From Pontibacterium sinense (GTDB taxonomy: Bacteria; Pseudomonadota; Gammaproteobacteria; Pseudomonadales; Balneatricaceae): 61,685 nucleotides of DNA. The position numbers were made by a program, and so were the translations under genes. The notes beneath the pieces were generated by a model. That model saw only the letters and a program-made list of their open reading frames with translations. It ran no database searches and had not been told where the DNA came from. Numbering within the stretch: position 1 is the stretch's first letter; every line of letters begins with the position of its first letter. Where the stretch lies: NCBI RefSeq assembly GCF_015209595.1, contig NZ_JADEYS010000026.1:1-61685 (forward strand). Reading direction: 5' to 3'. Shown piece after piece: positions 1 through 9,347 of this stretch.

Positions 1-104
1 TCAGACGTTTATCGAGATAGGTAGTGTTGGGAATCTGCTTCGCTCGTCCCAACCTACAAAGGCTACGTGGATTAATGGTGATGAGCTGAAAGTCCGTAGC
101 GTAA

Positions 105-1436
105 TTACCTTAGCCCCATGCCTTGCAGCCAGTTGATCACAGCTGCACGTTGGGAGGGCGCAAGCGCTAAGTCACTTAAGCAAGATTCAAGTGCCTGCCT
201 TTCTTTTCTCTGTTTCACCGCAAGCACGACTGGGGCCAGCTCAATACCCCCCAGGTGCCAGATACCCAGCGGTTGATCAGGGGTGACCACAACGTCTGCC
301 GCAATAATCTCTCCTTCCTGAACCACCGGCATGGTTTTAACTTCAAACTCATCAAACGTGGTCGCAATATGCATCGGGATATCGTCGGGCCAATGGTGAC
401 GAGACTCCCAGAACGGGCGCTCATTCCATTGTGTTTCCATCTGGTAAAAGTCCCGCCCTATGCGGGCAAAACGGTAAAACAAGGCATTAACACGGGATTG
501 GTGAAAGGCTTTGGCTAATGCTATCCGCTCCGGATATTTCAGCAACGTATTGATGACCGCCGGGGCTTGTAGCGCCGAAGACATGGCCTGAAAAATACCG
601 TTACCTGAGAGTGGATCAACGGCCATTGCCGCATCGCCAACCCTAATCCAGCGATCGCCCACCGCTTCTTCGCAAAGAATCGGTGTACTGGTACGGGCAT
701 GCGGATCACCGATAGGTTCCGCGTTCGCCATAAACGGTGCGGCCTGCGGAATGGTTAACAATCGTTGCGTACAGAATTGAGCCAGCTCTGCTTTGGGGGG
801 TAAATTCGCGGTAGCAACATCAAAGGTGAGCTGAAGGTAACGTTTGCCCTCTTCAGTCATCGCCATCCATGCCCAGCCATCTTCAAAACTCACCGCCGCA
901 GATTGCGCCTCTGCTGCCGGACCTTGCCAATATTGCAGCAACGATACGGTTTCGGCACCTCGGAATCGCTTAAGACGTGCTGAGGGTGCCGCACGGCCAC
1001 GGGCTTCAACGAGAAACGCCCCTTGTATTGTCTGCGTGGTGTTTGGTGCCGTATCGGTCTGGTACGTGACGTTAAGGGTGGTGTCATCCTGTTCGACACC
1101 TGTTACCCGACCCTCAACACATTTCGCACCGGCATCCTGTAAATCCTGCCAGATGCCCGCATCTAACATACGACGGCTGATCAGACGTTCAGTATTCGCG
1201 CTATTACTTTCACCGTTCCAGGTGGCATTACGGGCTGAGGGCGTGCGAATCGCCGTTAACGCCCGATGAAAGCCTGCACCGCGGAGACCCTCCACGACTC
1301 GCTCTGAGATGCCTTCGACCGCATCAAAGGGTCGAGCTTGCCCAATTACGGTGACGGAATACCCTAAGCGAATCAAACCGAGTGCGACCGCACCGCCCGC
1401 TGGGCCAGCACCCAGAACAATGATGGGTTTATGCAT
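105..1436 (-). CDS. qhpG: QhpG-like FAD-dependent monooxygenase of QHNDH maturation
   Basis: A 443-residue flavoprotein. The N-terminus carries a dinucleotide-binding motif (GAGPAGG, about residues 8-14), and a second FAD motif, GDAAMAVDPLSGNG, lies near residue 270, as in the halogenase/monooxygenase group. In Paracoccus, QhpG hydroxylates the tryptophan of the gamma subunit precursor on the way to the cysteine tryptophylquinone cofactor. The position after qhpF and qhpE supports that role. I chose the ATG at 1436 because GAGGG lies 8 nt upstream. It overlaps the qhpE stop by 8 bp, which implies translational coupling. A longer reading from a TTG at 1490 has nothing to recommend it. A 7-bp hairpin (26-53) lies downstream but lacks a T-run. 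The function is inferred from family and context. Confidence 0.85.
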   Translation of the reverse strand: MHKPIIVLGAGPAGGAVALGLIRLGYSVTVIGQARPFDAVEGISERVVEGLRGAGFHRALTAIRTPSARNATWNGESNSANTERLISRRMLDAGIWQDLQDAGAKCVEGRVTGVEQDDTTLNVTYQTDTAPNTTQTIQGAFLVEARGRAAPSARLKRFRGAETVSLLQYWQGPAAEAQSAAVSFEDGWAWMAMTEEGKRYLQLTFDVATANLPPKAELAQFCTQRLLTIPQAAPFMANAEPIGDPHARTSTPILCEEAVGDRWIRVGDAAMAVDPLSGNGIFQAMSSALQAPAVINTLLKYPERIALAKAFHQSRVNALFYRFARIGRDFYQMETQWNERPFWESRHHWPDDIPMHIATTFDEFEVKTMPVVQEGEIIAADVVVTPDQPLGIWHLGGIELAPVVLAVKQRKERQALESCLSDLALAPSQRAAVINWLQGMGLR

Positions 1437-2136
1437 GGTGACTGCCCTCATCTGTCCAGACTTCGTCAGGTCCGCGACGTTCTGCACCAAAGTAACTGGC
1501 GTTATTTTTTAGGTAATGTCCGAGTTCTTTTCGACCAGCATGAGGATGATCAGACATAAACTTTGCGATATGTCCCGCCACATATGCCGTGCCAATACTA
1601 GCCCCGGAAATGCTACCTTCCAAACAGCGCACGTGCGCGCCAATATCTGCATATTGGGTATTCAGCATGGACCATTCATCCATCGTGCAGCGTGCATCTC
1701 CTGTAGTACGTAATACACCGGGATACGCTGATGGATATACCGGCTCACCTTTTGCCGGTGATGAGGCGCAGATCAGGATGCCAGCGGCGATAGCGTCAGC
1801 AACCGCTTCACGCAGTTGCAGGCGATCTGTCCGTAAGCCCAGGCTTAGATTAATCACGTCAACTTTTTGCTTCGTTAGCCAGCGGATCGCAGCTGAAACT
1901 TGTAACGCAGTGGTTGTAAAACGTTCCCTAAACACTTGAGCTAAAAGGATATTTGAACTGGGTGATATACGATGAATGACGTCACATATCTTAGTGCCAT
2001 GTGCCAACTGATCTTCAGTCGCCTGATCCTGCCACAACGAATCATCCTGCACGATAAAGGCCGCTGAGTCCTGAATATAGTGTGTCTGACGGGGCAAGAA
2101 GCCACTGTCAACGACCCCTACATTGATCGCGGCCAT
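1429..2136 (-). CDS. qhpE: QhpE-like subtilisin-family leader peptidase
   Basis: A 235-residue protease with the subtilisin triad: Asp in VGVVDSG close to the N-terminus, His in AHGTKI, and Ser in SGASIGTAYVAG. There is no signal peptide or propeptide, so it should be cytoplasmic and active without processing. In characterised QHNDH systems QhpE removes the leader of the gamma subunit QhpC after radical SAM crosslinking. The start at 2136 has a GGAGG 9 nt upstream and sits 1 nt after the qhpF stop; an upstream TTG extension at 2187 is rejected. It overlaps qhpG. It is the only such protease here, although there are two qhpC genes, so it may serve both. Confidence 0.87.
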   Translation of the reverse strand: MAAINVGVVDSGFLPRQTHYIQDSAAFIVQDDSLWQDQATEDQLAHGTKICDVIHRISPSSNILLAQVFRERFTTTALQVSAAIRWLTKQKVDVINLSLGLRTDRLQLREAVADAIAAGILICASSPAKGEPVYPSAYPGVLRTTGDARCTMDEWSMLNTQYADIGAHVRCLEGSISGASIGTAYVAGHIAKFMSDHPHAGRKELGHYLKNNASYFGAERRGPDEVWTDEGSHHA

Positions 2137-2137
2137 G

Positions 2138-3865
2138 TTATTGCGCCTCCAGTGTGACACTACGAAGCTGTCCTTCTGAGAGCTCAAACCGCTGGTCTAC
2201 ATCACGTAGTGTTGAAGCGCGATGACTGATCAGAATGCGCGTTCGGTCTGCAAAAAGTGTATCGACGGCACCAATGATCTCTCGCTCGGTCTCTTCATCG
2301 ACAGCAGAAGTCGCTTCGTCCAATACCAAGACCGTGGGCTGTTGCAACAACGCACGAGCGATTGCGATACGCTGACGTTGCCCACCAGAAAGCTGTTGTC
2401 CGCGCTCGCCCAATGGGGTATCCAGCCCCTGCGGCATCTGTTCAATCATGTCCCATAGCTGCGCTTGAATCACAGCGACCTTAACCTGCTCATCGGTAGC
2501 ATTAGGCGCGGCATAACGAATGTTGTCCGCCACACTGCCCCTAAACAGTACGATCTCCTGACTGACAACAGCAATACGACGACGTAGCTCACTTACTGGG
2601 CAGGTTTTAATATCAACTCCGTCGAGCGAGATAGAACCTGTATCAGGATCATAATGCCGCTGCAGTAGATCGATCAGGGTCGACTTGCCAGCACCCGACG
2701 GCCCGGTTAACGCCACCTTGCTTCCCGCTTCAATATCAACGGTCGCGCTATTCAGTACAGTGACACTGCGTTGACCGCTACCATGCGCGAAGGTCACACT
2801 GTCTAAATGCAGCGCGCCACCGCTTGAGGGGAAGTCAGCCTGCGTTTGAGTATTGGTCACCAGCACCGGCTCCCGACGCAATTCCATGACACGCCCCAAA
2901 CTCACGGTCATCCGCTGTATGGCGACGTATAAGCCCAACAAGCTTTGCACTGGCCCCACCGCCATCCCCAGATACGTCGAGAATGCGATCAGGGCGCCTA
3001 GCTGCCATTGGCCTTCGATGACCCAATAGCCGCCGATCAGAAACGCTCCTGCCCGCGACAATGAGGTTAAGGTGCCCGGAACTGCCTGTGTGAAGAACTC
3101 AGTAACCTGCAGTTTGAGCAGATCGCTCAGATAATGTTCGTTCAGCCCGCTCAGCCGATTGGCTTCTTTTTTCTCTTGCCCGACAGACTGGATGAACTTC
3201 ATGGCTGGCAAGGTTTCGACCAGAAATGATGATAGATCTGCGGAACGTTCACGCAGCCTGCGAGTGCGGACTTCGACTTTTCTGCGCATCCAGCGCAACC
3301 ACAGAATTTCCAAAGGGATCAGCAGCGCGACGATGAGCGATAGCTGCCATGACAGTGTCACCATCAGAACAATGGCACCGATCAGACCAATGATGCTGGA
3401 TACGGCCGAAAACAGGGAGTCCACGGCAAAACGTTGAATTTGAGCCACGTCACCGTCTAGTCGGGAGAGAATGTCTCCAATGCGTCGCTGCGCGAAAAAT
3501 GTCGGTGAGAGTTTCTGCAAGTGGCCATACACATCATCGCGCAGGCTAAACAAAATGCGGGCAGAGAGTTTGGTATGCAGGTAACGGTTTATCCCAGACA
3601 GTGCGGTACCAAAGATACCAACACCGATCATCGCGATAGCGACTTGTACCAGGGTGCCGTAGTCTTTTGCGATCAGACCATCGTCAATTAGCGTTTTAGT
3701 CAGCCACGGCTGCATCAACACCAGCATAGATGCCAGTAACGACAACCCCAATACCTGTGCAATCGCACGCCGTTGCGGACGAACAAAGCCAAACAACCAG
3801 CGAAACGCCTGTTCCAGGGCATTCGGGTCGGTGGTTTCAACTGCACGGGCCAGCCATTTAATCAT
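2138..3865 (-). CDS. qhpF: QhpF-like ABC exporter (fused membrane and ATPase domains)
   Basis: A 575-residue half-transporter. An ABC exporter membrane domain with about six hydrophobic segments spans residues 40-320. The nucleotide-binding domain follows, with Walker A GPSGAGKST, signature LSGGQRQR and Walker B VLVLDEATSAVD. In QHNDH systems QhpF is thought to carry the crosslinked gamma subunit to the periplasm. It is the first gene of a qhpF-qhpE-qhpG unit. The 120 bp upstream contains five TGTA-core heptads with 10-bp period on the same strand sense as those upstream of qhpA2 and the second porin. This suggests it is transcribed apart from the sigma54 activator gene that precedes it. Confidence 0.87.
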   Translation of the reverse strand: MIKWLARAVETTDPNALEQAFRWLFGFVRPQRRAIAQVLGLSLLASMLVLMQPWLTKTLIDDGLIAKDYGTLVQVAIAMIGVGIFGTALSGINRYLHTKLSARILFSLRDDVYGHLQKLSPTFFAQRRIGDILSRLDGDVAQIQRFAVDSLFSAVSSIIGLIGAIVLMVTLSWQLSLIVALLIPLEILWLRWMRRKVEVRTRRLRERSADLSSFLVETLPAMKFIQSVGQEKKEANRLSGLNEHYLSDLLKLQVTEFFTQAVPGTLTSLSRAGAFLIGGYWVIEGQWQLGALIAFSTYLGMAVGPVQSLLGLYVAIQRMTVSLGRVMELRREPVLVTNTQTQADFPSSGGALHLDSVTFAHGSGQRSVTVLNSATVDIEAGSKVALTGPSGAGKSTLIDLLQRHYDPDTGSISLDGVDIKTCPVSELRRRIAVVSQEIVLFRGSVADNIRYAAPNATDEQVKVAVIQAQLWDMIEQMPQGLDTPLGERGQQLSGGQRQRIAIARALLQQPTVLVLDEATSAVDEETEREIIGAVDTLFADRTRILISHRASTLRDVDQRFELSEGQLRSVTLEAQ

Positions 3866-3907
3866 AAGTCAGTAGTACTCAGTGTGATCAATACGAACAT
3901 CTCAAAT

Positions 3908-3971
3908 CACTGTAACGTGATGTAACAGCGGGCATTGGGTAAGTATGTGCAAAAATGTAACGGGTTGTAAC
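3908..3971. promoter_or_regulatory. Clustered 10-bp-period TGTA direct repeats upstream of qhpF
   Basis: On the + strand, TGTAAC occurs at 3911 and 3921. A second series has TGTGC at 3946 and TGTAAC at 3956 and 3966. The period is exactly 10 bp within each series. Tandem heptads at one-turn spacing are typical of OmpR-family response regulator sites. Similar arrays occur at 37342-37368 and 51248-51284, in the same orientation relative to the downstream gene. Binding by the regulator at 37522 is an inference. Confidence 0.55.
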
Positions 3972-3988
3972 AAGCAGGAGGGATTAAT

Positions 3989-5917
3989 TTATCCCTCCTG
4001 TTCTAGCTCCTGCAATCGGCGATAAAGTGTTGCCCTGCTGATCCCCAGGGCTTTAGCGGTCGCGCTGATATGGCCTCCGTGCTCATCCAGCGCTTTGCGG
4101 ATCGTTTGGTGCTCACTCTGCTTAAGAATACCGCCGCAGCCCTGCCCATCGGCCTCCAGTAATAGTTGGTCTAGAAAATCATCGGTCAGGTGCGCTTCGG
4201 TGATGAGGGTCTCGTCTTCATCCATAAATGCCAGTGAAGCACGCAGTACCGTTTCCATCTGACGGATGTTTCCGGGCCAGCTGTAGTGTGAAAATCGATC
4301 CATTAAGTTGCTGTCGATGGTGATCGTCGTATGTGTACCGATCATGTGGTTCTGCACAGACGCTAACAATTTGGTCAGAAACTCAGGAAGATCTGTGCGT
4401 TCACGCAGTGCTGGCAGTTTTACGCCTACACCGTTAAGACGGTAAAACAGGTCTTCACGGAAGCTCCCTTCCGCGACTAACGTGCGCATATCACGGTGGG
4501 TGGCACAGATCAGGCGAATATCCAACGAGACCTCTTCGCCACCGCCCAGCGGTGCCACTCGACGCTCCTGTAAGACTCGCAACAAGCGGGCTTGTAACGC
4601 CAGCGGCATATCACCGATTTCGTCAAGGAACAGCGTGCCGCCATCAGCTTGTTGGAAGCGTCCGACCATACCGCCGCGCCGGGAACCGGTAAACGCCCCC
4701 TCTCGGTAACCAAAGAGTTCAGACTCAATCAGGCCTTCCGGGATAGCTGCGCAATTGACTGCGATAAAGGGCTTGTTTGATCGGGCTCCCGCGTCATGTA
4801 GTGCGCGCGCCACCACCTCTTTACCGGTGCCTGTTTCGCCGTTCAGTAGTACCGGCAGATCGTGCGCCATGCCTTTTAATGCCATTTTTAAGCTACGGCT
4901 CAGGCGCGGATTGTTACCTGCGACTTCTGCTAGCCCGGGGCGTTTTTCTTCACCAAAGCGTTTAATGCGTTGTTCGGTGGCAAACGGCAGGCTGATACGG
5001 GGCTTAGGTAACTGGATTAAACAGCAATAAAGCGCGCCCATGCGTGTTTGTAGTGTGTAGGTTTTGCCTTGCATCAGCTGACCGAGTAATTGGCTGGCGC
5101 TGATGCCTAACATCTCATCCAGCGAATGCTTCTTAAGCATACCGTCCTGAATGTTCAATAACTGATGAGCTTGTTGATTGGCGCCTAACAGATCGCCATC
5201 AGGATCGACCGCAATCAACCCCTGCCATACCGAGCTGAGGTACTGCTGTCGGCTATGGATGGCAATAACGGCATGGTCTTTAAAACTGGCGGAAAATAAT
5301 CGATTCTCAATCGAACGTGCCGCCATCTGCACCACTTCAAGCGGTTGTTGAACACGACCACGTTCGCTGGTCAGATCCAATACACCAAGGGTGTTTCCGT
5401 TCGGGCCAAAGATGGGTGCAGAGGTGCAACTGAATTGAGTTAAGCGATCGAGAAAGTGTTCACTGCCTTCGATCTTAACGGCACGACCATCGACCAGTGC
5501 GGTGCCCAGCGCGTTGGTACCACGACTGCTCTCTGACCAGCACACGCCGGGGTTCAGTGCATGACGTGCAGCATTATCCAGGACATCGCTGTTGCCCTTT
5601 ACAGCCAATATGCGGGCATCACAGTCAGCCAGCATGACCAGGGCATTTTCTGCCGAGTATTGACGTGTGAGCAGCTCAACTTCAGGTGCGGCACAGTCAA
5701 GCAGTAGTTTGTTGCTTTCGTGCAAATCGCGCACATCTGATTGGCTGAAACTATCAGCCTCTAGTTGCGTCTGACAATCCAGACCTGCGTCCAGGCTGCG
5801 CAGCCAGGAAGCTTCTATCGATTCACGCAGCTGGCCGTGTGGCAAGCTGCGTTGAAGTAACAACTGCCGTGTTACGTCTGCACGTAACAGGTTATGGGGT
5901 TCGGTATTGATCGCCAT
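3989..5917 (-). CDS. AcoR-like sigma54-dependent transcriptional activator
   Basis: A 642-residue activator. The N-terminal region has the AcoR-type SWLRS motif and a GAF domain with GTNALGTAL (about residues 60-210), followed by a PAS-like stretch. The AAA+ domain has Walker A GETGTGKE and DEIGDMP, and the C-terminus is a Fis-type helix-turn-helix (ISATAKALGISRATLYRRL). The sigma54-contacting loop reads GAFTGS rather than the usual GAFTGA. The ATG at 5917 is preceded by GGTGGAG; a GTG at 5929 is less likely. It lies inside the amine locus, and three 17-bp sites with two sigma54 promoters sit between qhpA and the aldehyde dehydrogenase. It is therefore the likely activator of both, perhaps sensing an amine or aldehyde. 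Confidence 0.85.
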   Translation of the reverse strand: MAINTEPHNLLRADVTRQLLLQRSLPHGQLRESIEASWLRSLDAGLDCQTQLEADSFSQSDVRDLHESNKLLLDCAAPEVELLTRQYSAENALVMLADCDARILAVKGNSDVLDNAARHALNPGVCWSESSRGTNALGTALVDGRAVKIEGSEHFLDRLTQFSCTSAPIFGPNGNTLGVLDLTSERGRVQQPLEVVQMAARSIENRLFSASFKDHAVIAIHSRQQYLSSVWQGLIAVDPDGDLLGANQQAHQLLNIQDGMLKKHSLDEMLGISASQLLGQLMQGKTYTLQTRMGALYCCLIQLPKPRISLPFATEQRIKRFGEEKRPGLAEVAGNNPRLSRSLKMALKGMAHDLPVLLNGETGTGKEVVARALHDAGARSNKPFIAVNCAAIPEGLIESELFGYREGAFTGSRRGGMVGRFQQADGGTLFLDEIGDMPLALQARLLRVLQERRVAPLGGGEEVSLDIRLICATHRDMRTLVAEGSFREDLFYRLNGVGVKLPALRERTDLPEFLTKLLASVQNHMIGTHTTITIDSNLMDRFSHYSWPGNIRQMETVLRASLAFMDEDETLITEAHLTDDFLDQLLLEADGQGCGGILKQSEHQTIRKALDEHGGHISATAKALGISRATLYRRLQELEQEG

Positions 5918-6043
5918 TGCCCACTCCACCTTATTGTTATTGTCTGGAATTGTGGTTGATCAAAAATTCGTTCAAAAATACTAGCAGATAACCTAATCCG
6001 CATCTTCCAGCCCTATCAGCGCTTTTAGCGACCAGGGGGTGGA

Positions 6044-6074
6044 CGGTCTGACGCACAACCCGTCAATCAGACCG
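6044..6074 (-). terminator. Hairpin downstream of the first porin
   Basis: CGGTCTGA (6044-6051) pairs with TCAGACCG (6067-6074). It lies between the porin and the sigma54 activator gene. There is no clear U-tract on the minus strand, so it may be a rho-type or weak terminator. Nothing else is recognisable in 5918-6208. Confidence 0.35.
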
Positions 6075-6208
6075 CCCGTGCCATCCATGGCGAAGGGGTG
6101 TTGCTCGTTATGTTCATTCATCAGTTCACGAAGTCGACGATGCATTCGTCACCACGAGCCGTTGTAGCAACGAATTTTGTGAACCAGCGCTCCCTAATGA
6201 AAATGGTG

Positions 6209-7537
6209 TTAGAAGAAATACATCATCACTGCCTGCACATACAGGTTGTCGCTGTCATTTCCCTGAGCCGCTTTGTTGGCACTGCCTTTAGGCTCATAGA
6301 GTCCGACCATCGGGCTGAACACCCAGTTGTCGTTGATGCTCCACAATGCATACAGATCAATTTCCGTTGCGGCGTTATCGGCAGCATCATCAGTCTTATC
6401 AAAGTCCCAGTATTGCAATCCGATGGTCAGATCTTCACGTGGTGTCAACGTTAACTCCAAGCGATCCAGATCGTTTCCACTGTTAAAGGGGCCACCGTAG
6501 TTGGAAGCAACCTCTCCCTGGAACCACGTACCGAAGCCACGGGTAAATCCGAAGAACAGCGGATCAAAAGTTTCATCGTCCGCCGTGGAGCTATCGTCAC
6601 CCGAGAACTCTGCGTGGCGGTAGTTCAGGTTTGGTGTCCAAGGCAGATCAGCAAAGGTCCAGCCCCCTTCCACGTACCAGGCGTTCGCATCTTTTTCGAC
6701 CTGATCACCACCAGTTTCTGACACGTATTCGAAAGACAGGAACAGGTTTTCAACACCCATACTGCCCTGACCACGAACACTCACGATGTCCATACCATCA
6801 CGGTTATTGAACAACGCTAAGCCAGCGCCCACATCCACGTCGGTGGCTTTCATATAGGTCAGTCCGACGGTGCCCATCTCTTCATTGACATATTCCAGAT
6901 TCAGACCGGTCAGCTCAGTGTTCTGTTGATACTGGTTATCGGATTTCAGCCAGAACAGATCGCCGCGCAGTGGGCCTTCCGGGTCCACTTTCAGAACAGC
7001 GGTATTCGAAAAACTCTTACGGCCTGCGAGATAATACGCGCCACCGCGATCCAAACTGCCGTTGGAGAAGGAATCAAACCCCTCACCCGGGCTGATGGCA
7101 TCGCCCGCAATCAGAAAACCATCACCCAATGTGAACATCTGGCGACCCACGGAAAGATCAATGAGGTTATTGGCGGACTGCCAGCCGAGATAGGCGTTTT
7201 CGACATCAATCTCACTTTCATCACCGGTGGTCAAACCCAGGCCATCCCCATCTCCACGGGTACCCAGTGCGATAAGACCTAAACCGCCATACAGTGTGCT
7301 GCCGTTATCCAGCAAATTGGAGCCGACCAGATCGCCCTTTATGTAGCCTTCCTGCCACGTTTTCTTGCCGGGTGTTCCTGTGTAGTTCTCATCCAGCGAC
7401 ATGGCCGCTGCCATCGCTTCGACGTTAAAGGAAATCGTTTTACCGTTTTCTTCAGAAATGACTGCCGCCAACAAATTTTGCGCAAAGCATGCGGATAAAG
7501 CCACAGCAGTCAATGAGTTACGAAATGTTGTTATCAT
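6209..7537 (-). CDS. Outer membrane porin (alginate-export/OprD-like beta barrel)
   Basis: A 442-residue protein with a signal peptide (about residues 1-25), many alternating aromatic/hydrophobic beta strands and a terminal aromatic (YFF), all typical of a Gram-negative outer membrane barrel. It shares the blocks LSVGRQMFTLGDGFL-like, GGAYYLAGRKSF and WYVEGGWTFADLPW with the porin at 49813-51111, so the two are paralogues. The start has GGAGAG upstream. It follows qhpB after a hairpin with a T-run, which suggests reduced read-through expression or a separate promoter. The likely role is uptake of an aromatic or amine substrate into the periplasm, where QHNDH acts. Substrate assignment is inference. 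Confidence 0.8.
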   Translation of the reverse strand: MITTFRNSLTAVALSACFAQNLLAAVISEENGKTISFNVEAMAAAMSLDENYTGTPGKKTWQEGYIKGDLVGSNLLDNGSTLYGGLGLIALGTRGDGDGLGLTTGDESEIDVENAYLGWQSANNLIDLSVGRQMFTLGDGFLIAGDAISPGEGFDSFSNGSLDRGGAYYLAGRKSFSNTAVLKVDPEGPLRGDLFWLKSDNQYQQNTELTGLNLEYVNEEMGTVGLTYMKATDVDVGAGLALFNNRDGMDIVSVRGQGSMGVENLFLSFEYVSETGGDQVEKDANAWYVEGGWTFADLPWTPNLNYRHAEFSGDDSSTADDETFDPLFFGFTRGFGTWFQGEVASNYGGPFNSGNDLDRLELTLTPREDLTIGLQYWDFDKTDDAADNAATEIDLYALWSINDNWVFSPMVGLYEPKGSANKAAQGNDSDNLYVQAVMMYFF

Positions 7538-7590
7538 TATTTCTCTCCGTAAACGAACACTTTTTATAATTCTTTTGGCGTTTTTCGGGT

Positions 7591-7628
7591 AAAAAGAGCC
7601 CCCGGGGAAAGATTCCCCGTGAGGGCTT
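7591..7628 (-). terminator. Rho-independent terminator after qhpB1
   Basis: Read on the minus strand, a GC-rich hairpin (AGCCCTC.CGGGGAA / TTCCCCG..GGGCT) is followed by TTTTT. It ends the qhpA1-D1-C1-B1 unit or attenuates read-through into the porin, whose ATG is about 55 nt further on. The stretch from 7629 to 7849 holds no gene or motif I can support. Confidence 0.65.
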
Positions 7629-7849
7629 AAAGGCCGGTAACGGCTTGGGATTTGCTACCCGGAGACGTAACTACGGCAAAGCTATTGCGCTTGCCCGTGC
7701 TGCGTTAAGCTTCATCTCTCAATACTCACTTACTGGGTGTAAGCTCCGCTTGTTCGTTGAAGCTTGCCTTGCTCGGCCGTTGCTCATTACGCTTTGACGC
7801 AGTTACTTGATTCGCCAACAGATGACCGGAACCACCGGCCATCCAATGG

Positions 7850-9001
7850 TTAACGAATGAATACCTGCGACGTAGAGATCGCCATATCTCCACCCGGCAG
7901 TTTGATGTTGCCCAGTTTTTCCATTGAGTCAGCGTCATAGATCGCCACATCATCATAGGTGCCGCCGAGATAGACCTTACTGCCATCGTGATTCATCGCG
8001 ATGCAGTAATATGAGTGATCCAGTTCAGCCGCTTTGATCAGCTTCTTCTGCTTCACGTCGTACTTAGCCAGGCGGTTCAATACGCCAAAGACGAGGTTCG
8101 GGTCTTTGGGGGATCTCATACCTGTAAAGTAGATCTCTGTAATCGGGCCGAAATCAGTGGTTTCCGTTTCACCTGTTTCCAGATCAATGTTCAGGTAACC
8201 GTAGATCCAATCAGCGGTCGCAAGATCCTGCTTTTCATCCTGAAAGCGTGCGGTGGTATACAGAATGGTGAAGTCTTTACTTGGCGTCTGGATCGGCCAC
8301 GCATTCAATACATCGGGTTGAACGTACAACGGACGGTCCCAATTGCGACTTGGCAGTGCAACATCGTACTTGCCGGTGTTTACATCCATTTTGTAGATGT
8401 CCGCGCCCGCCATATATAAGCCGCCATCCTTGCCGGTGGCCATAACTGTGACCTGACGCGGTGCCGGAAACGTACGGACAGGTTTTGCACCTTTCCCATC
8501 TGCTGTGTTGTACACCGCCAGATAGGTGTCCTGAACACGATAGTGGTCTTTATTCATTTGGGTTGGATTGTGCATCACGTACAGCTCTTTGCCGTCCGGG
8601 CTCAAGGCCATAGAGAACAAGGATTTGGTACGCGTGTTCTGCTTCGAGAACGTTGTGTGGAATTGCACACTGCAGTCGTCCACGTTGATGCCATACACAT
8701 CTTCATAGTGATTGGTCAGCATGTAGACGGTTTTTTTGTCTGGTGCGACCTGCAGCACACCCGGACCATAGGCACCCGGCACCTTACAGGTTTTGAGAAG
8801 ACTGTCCGTCCGCAGGTCCAGAACATGGATCTGGTTGGGATAGTTCGCAACCACCATGTACTCCTGACCTTTTTTTAGTGCAGGACCCGACATATCGGCT
8901 TCGTTGGCAAATGTTGTGCTACCCATCATAGTGGTGCCCAGAATACCGGCACCGACCATCAGGTTACGCAGGGTTTTGCGCAGATTGTTTTTGTTATTCA
9001 T
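7850..9001 (-). CDS. qhpB: Quinohemoprotein amine dehydrogenase beta subunit
   Basis: A 383-residue periplasmic beta-propeller protein with a signal peptide ending near TTFANEA. The repeats are of YVTN type (LAVYNTADG, VYLGGTYDDVAIYDADS). In QHNDH the beta subunit is the seven-bladed propeller that packs against the cofactor-bearing gamma subunit and forms the active-site entrance. It is the last gene of qhpA-D-C-B, 18 nt after qhpC, and precedes a terminator. It is paralogous to 32604-33761; both carry YVMTNxxEDVYG and the C-terminal GGxxxDxxxxxxDxxEKxGxI pattern. Unlike the paralogue, its signal shows no lipobox. Confidence 0.92.
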   Translation of the reverse strand: MNNKNNLRKTLRNLMVGAGILGTTMMGSTTFANEADMSGPALKKGQEYMVVANYPNQIHVLDLRTDSLLKTCKVPGAYGPGVLQVAPDKKTVYMLTNHYEDVYGINVDDCSVQFHTTFSKQNTRTKSLFSMALSPDGKELYVMHNPTQMNKDHYRVQDTYLAVYNTADGKGAKPVRTFPAPRQVTVMATGKDGGLYMAGADIYKMDVNTGKYDVALPSRNWDRPLYVQPDVLNAWPIQTPSKDFTILYTTARFQDEKQDLATADWIYGYLNIDLETGETETTDFGPITEIYFTGMRSPKDPNLVFGVLNRLAKYDVKQKKLIKAAELDHSYYCIAMNHDGSKVYLGGTYDDVAIYDADSMEKLGNIKLPGGDMAISTSQVFIR

Positions 9002-9019
9002 CGCTCTATCCTGTGCTGG

Positions 9020-9346
9020 TTACTTCTTATCTGATGGGAATACGGTGCCCAGATTGCGCCAGCCTTCGCCGGAATCCTGCGCATCGTCGTTCCAGTTTTG
9101 ATGGGTGTTCATCATGTCCGGTACCTGAGCAGGCCACCAACATGGATCCGCACAACCGTACAGATCGGATTCCATTGGCTGACACAGTGAAGTGACAGAA
9201 CCAAAGGCATCAATCTCCCAACCCGGATCGGTGGTTGCCGCACAGCCCGCCAGTGACTGCATCGCAACGACCTCTTCCACCTGATCTTCTACAACGGCTT
9301 TGTCCAGCAGCTGTGCTTTGTTATTTATCGCTTTAAGATGTTTCAT
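9020..9346 (-). CDS. qhpC: QHNDH gamma subunit precursor (CTQ-bearing, crosslinked peptide)
   Basis: A 108-residue precursor. Residues 1-28 form a leader rich in Lys, Glu and Val. In mature numbering (residue 29 = 1) all residues of the known crosslinks are in place: Cys7-Glu16, Cys27-Asp33 and Cys41-Asp49 thioethers, and Cys37 with Trp43 for cysteine tryptophylquinone ([15 protein letters not shown]). QhpD installs the thioethers, QhpE removes the leader, QhpF exports and QhpG modifies the Trp, according to work on Paracoccus. The ATG at 9346 is 1 nt after the qhpD stop, implying coupling. This is in effect a ribosomally made, post-translationally modified peptide used as an enzyme subunit. 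Confidence 0.94.
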   Translation of the reverse strand: MKHLKAINNKAQLLDKAVVEDQVEEVVAMQSLAGCAATTDPGWEIDAFGSVTSLCQPMESDLYGCADPCWWPAQVPDMMNTHQNWNDDAQDSGEGWRNLGTVFPSDKK

Positions 9347-9347
9347 C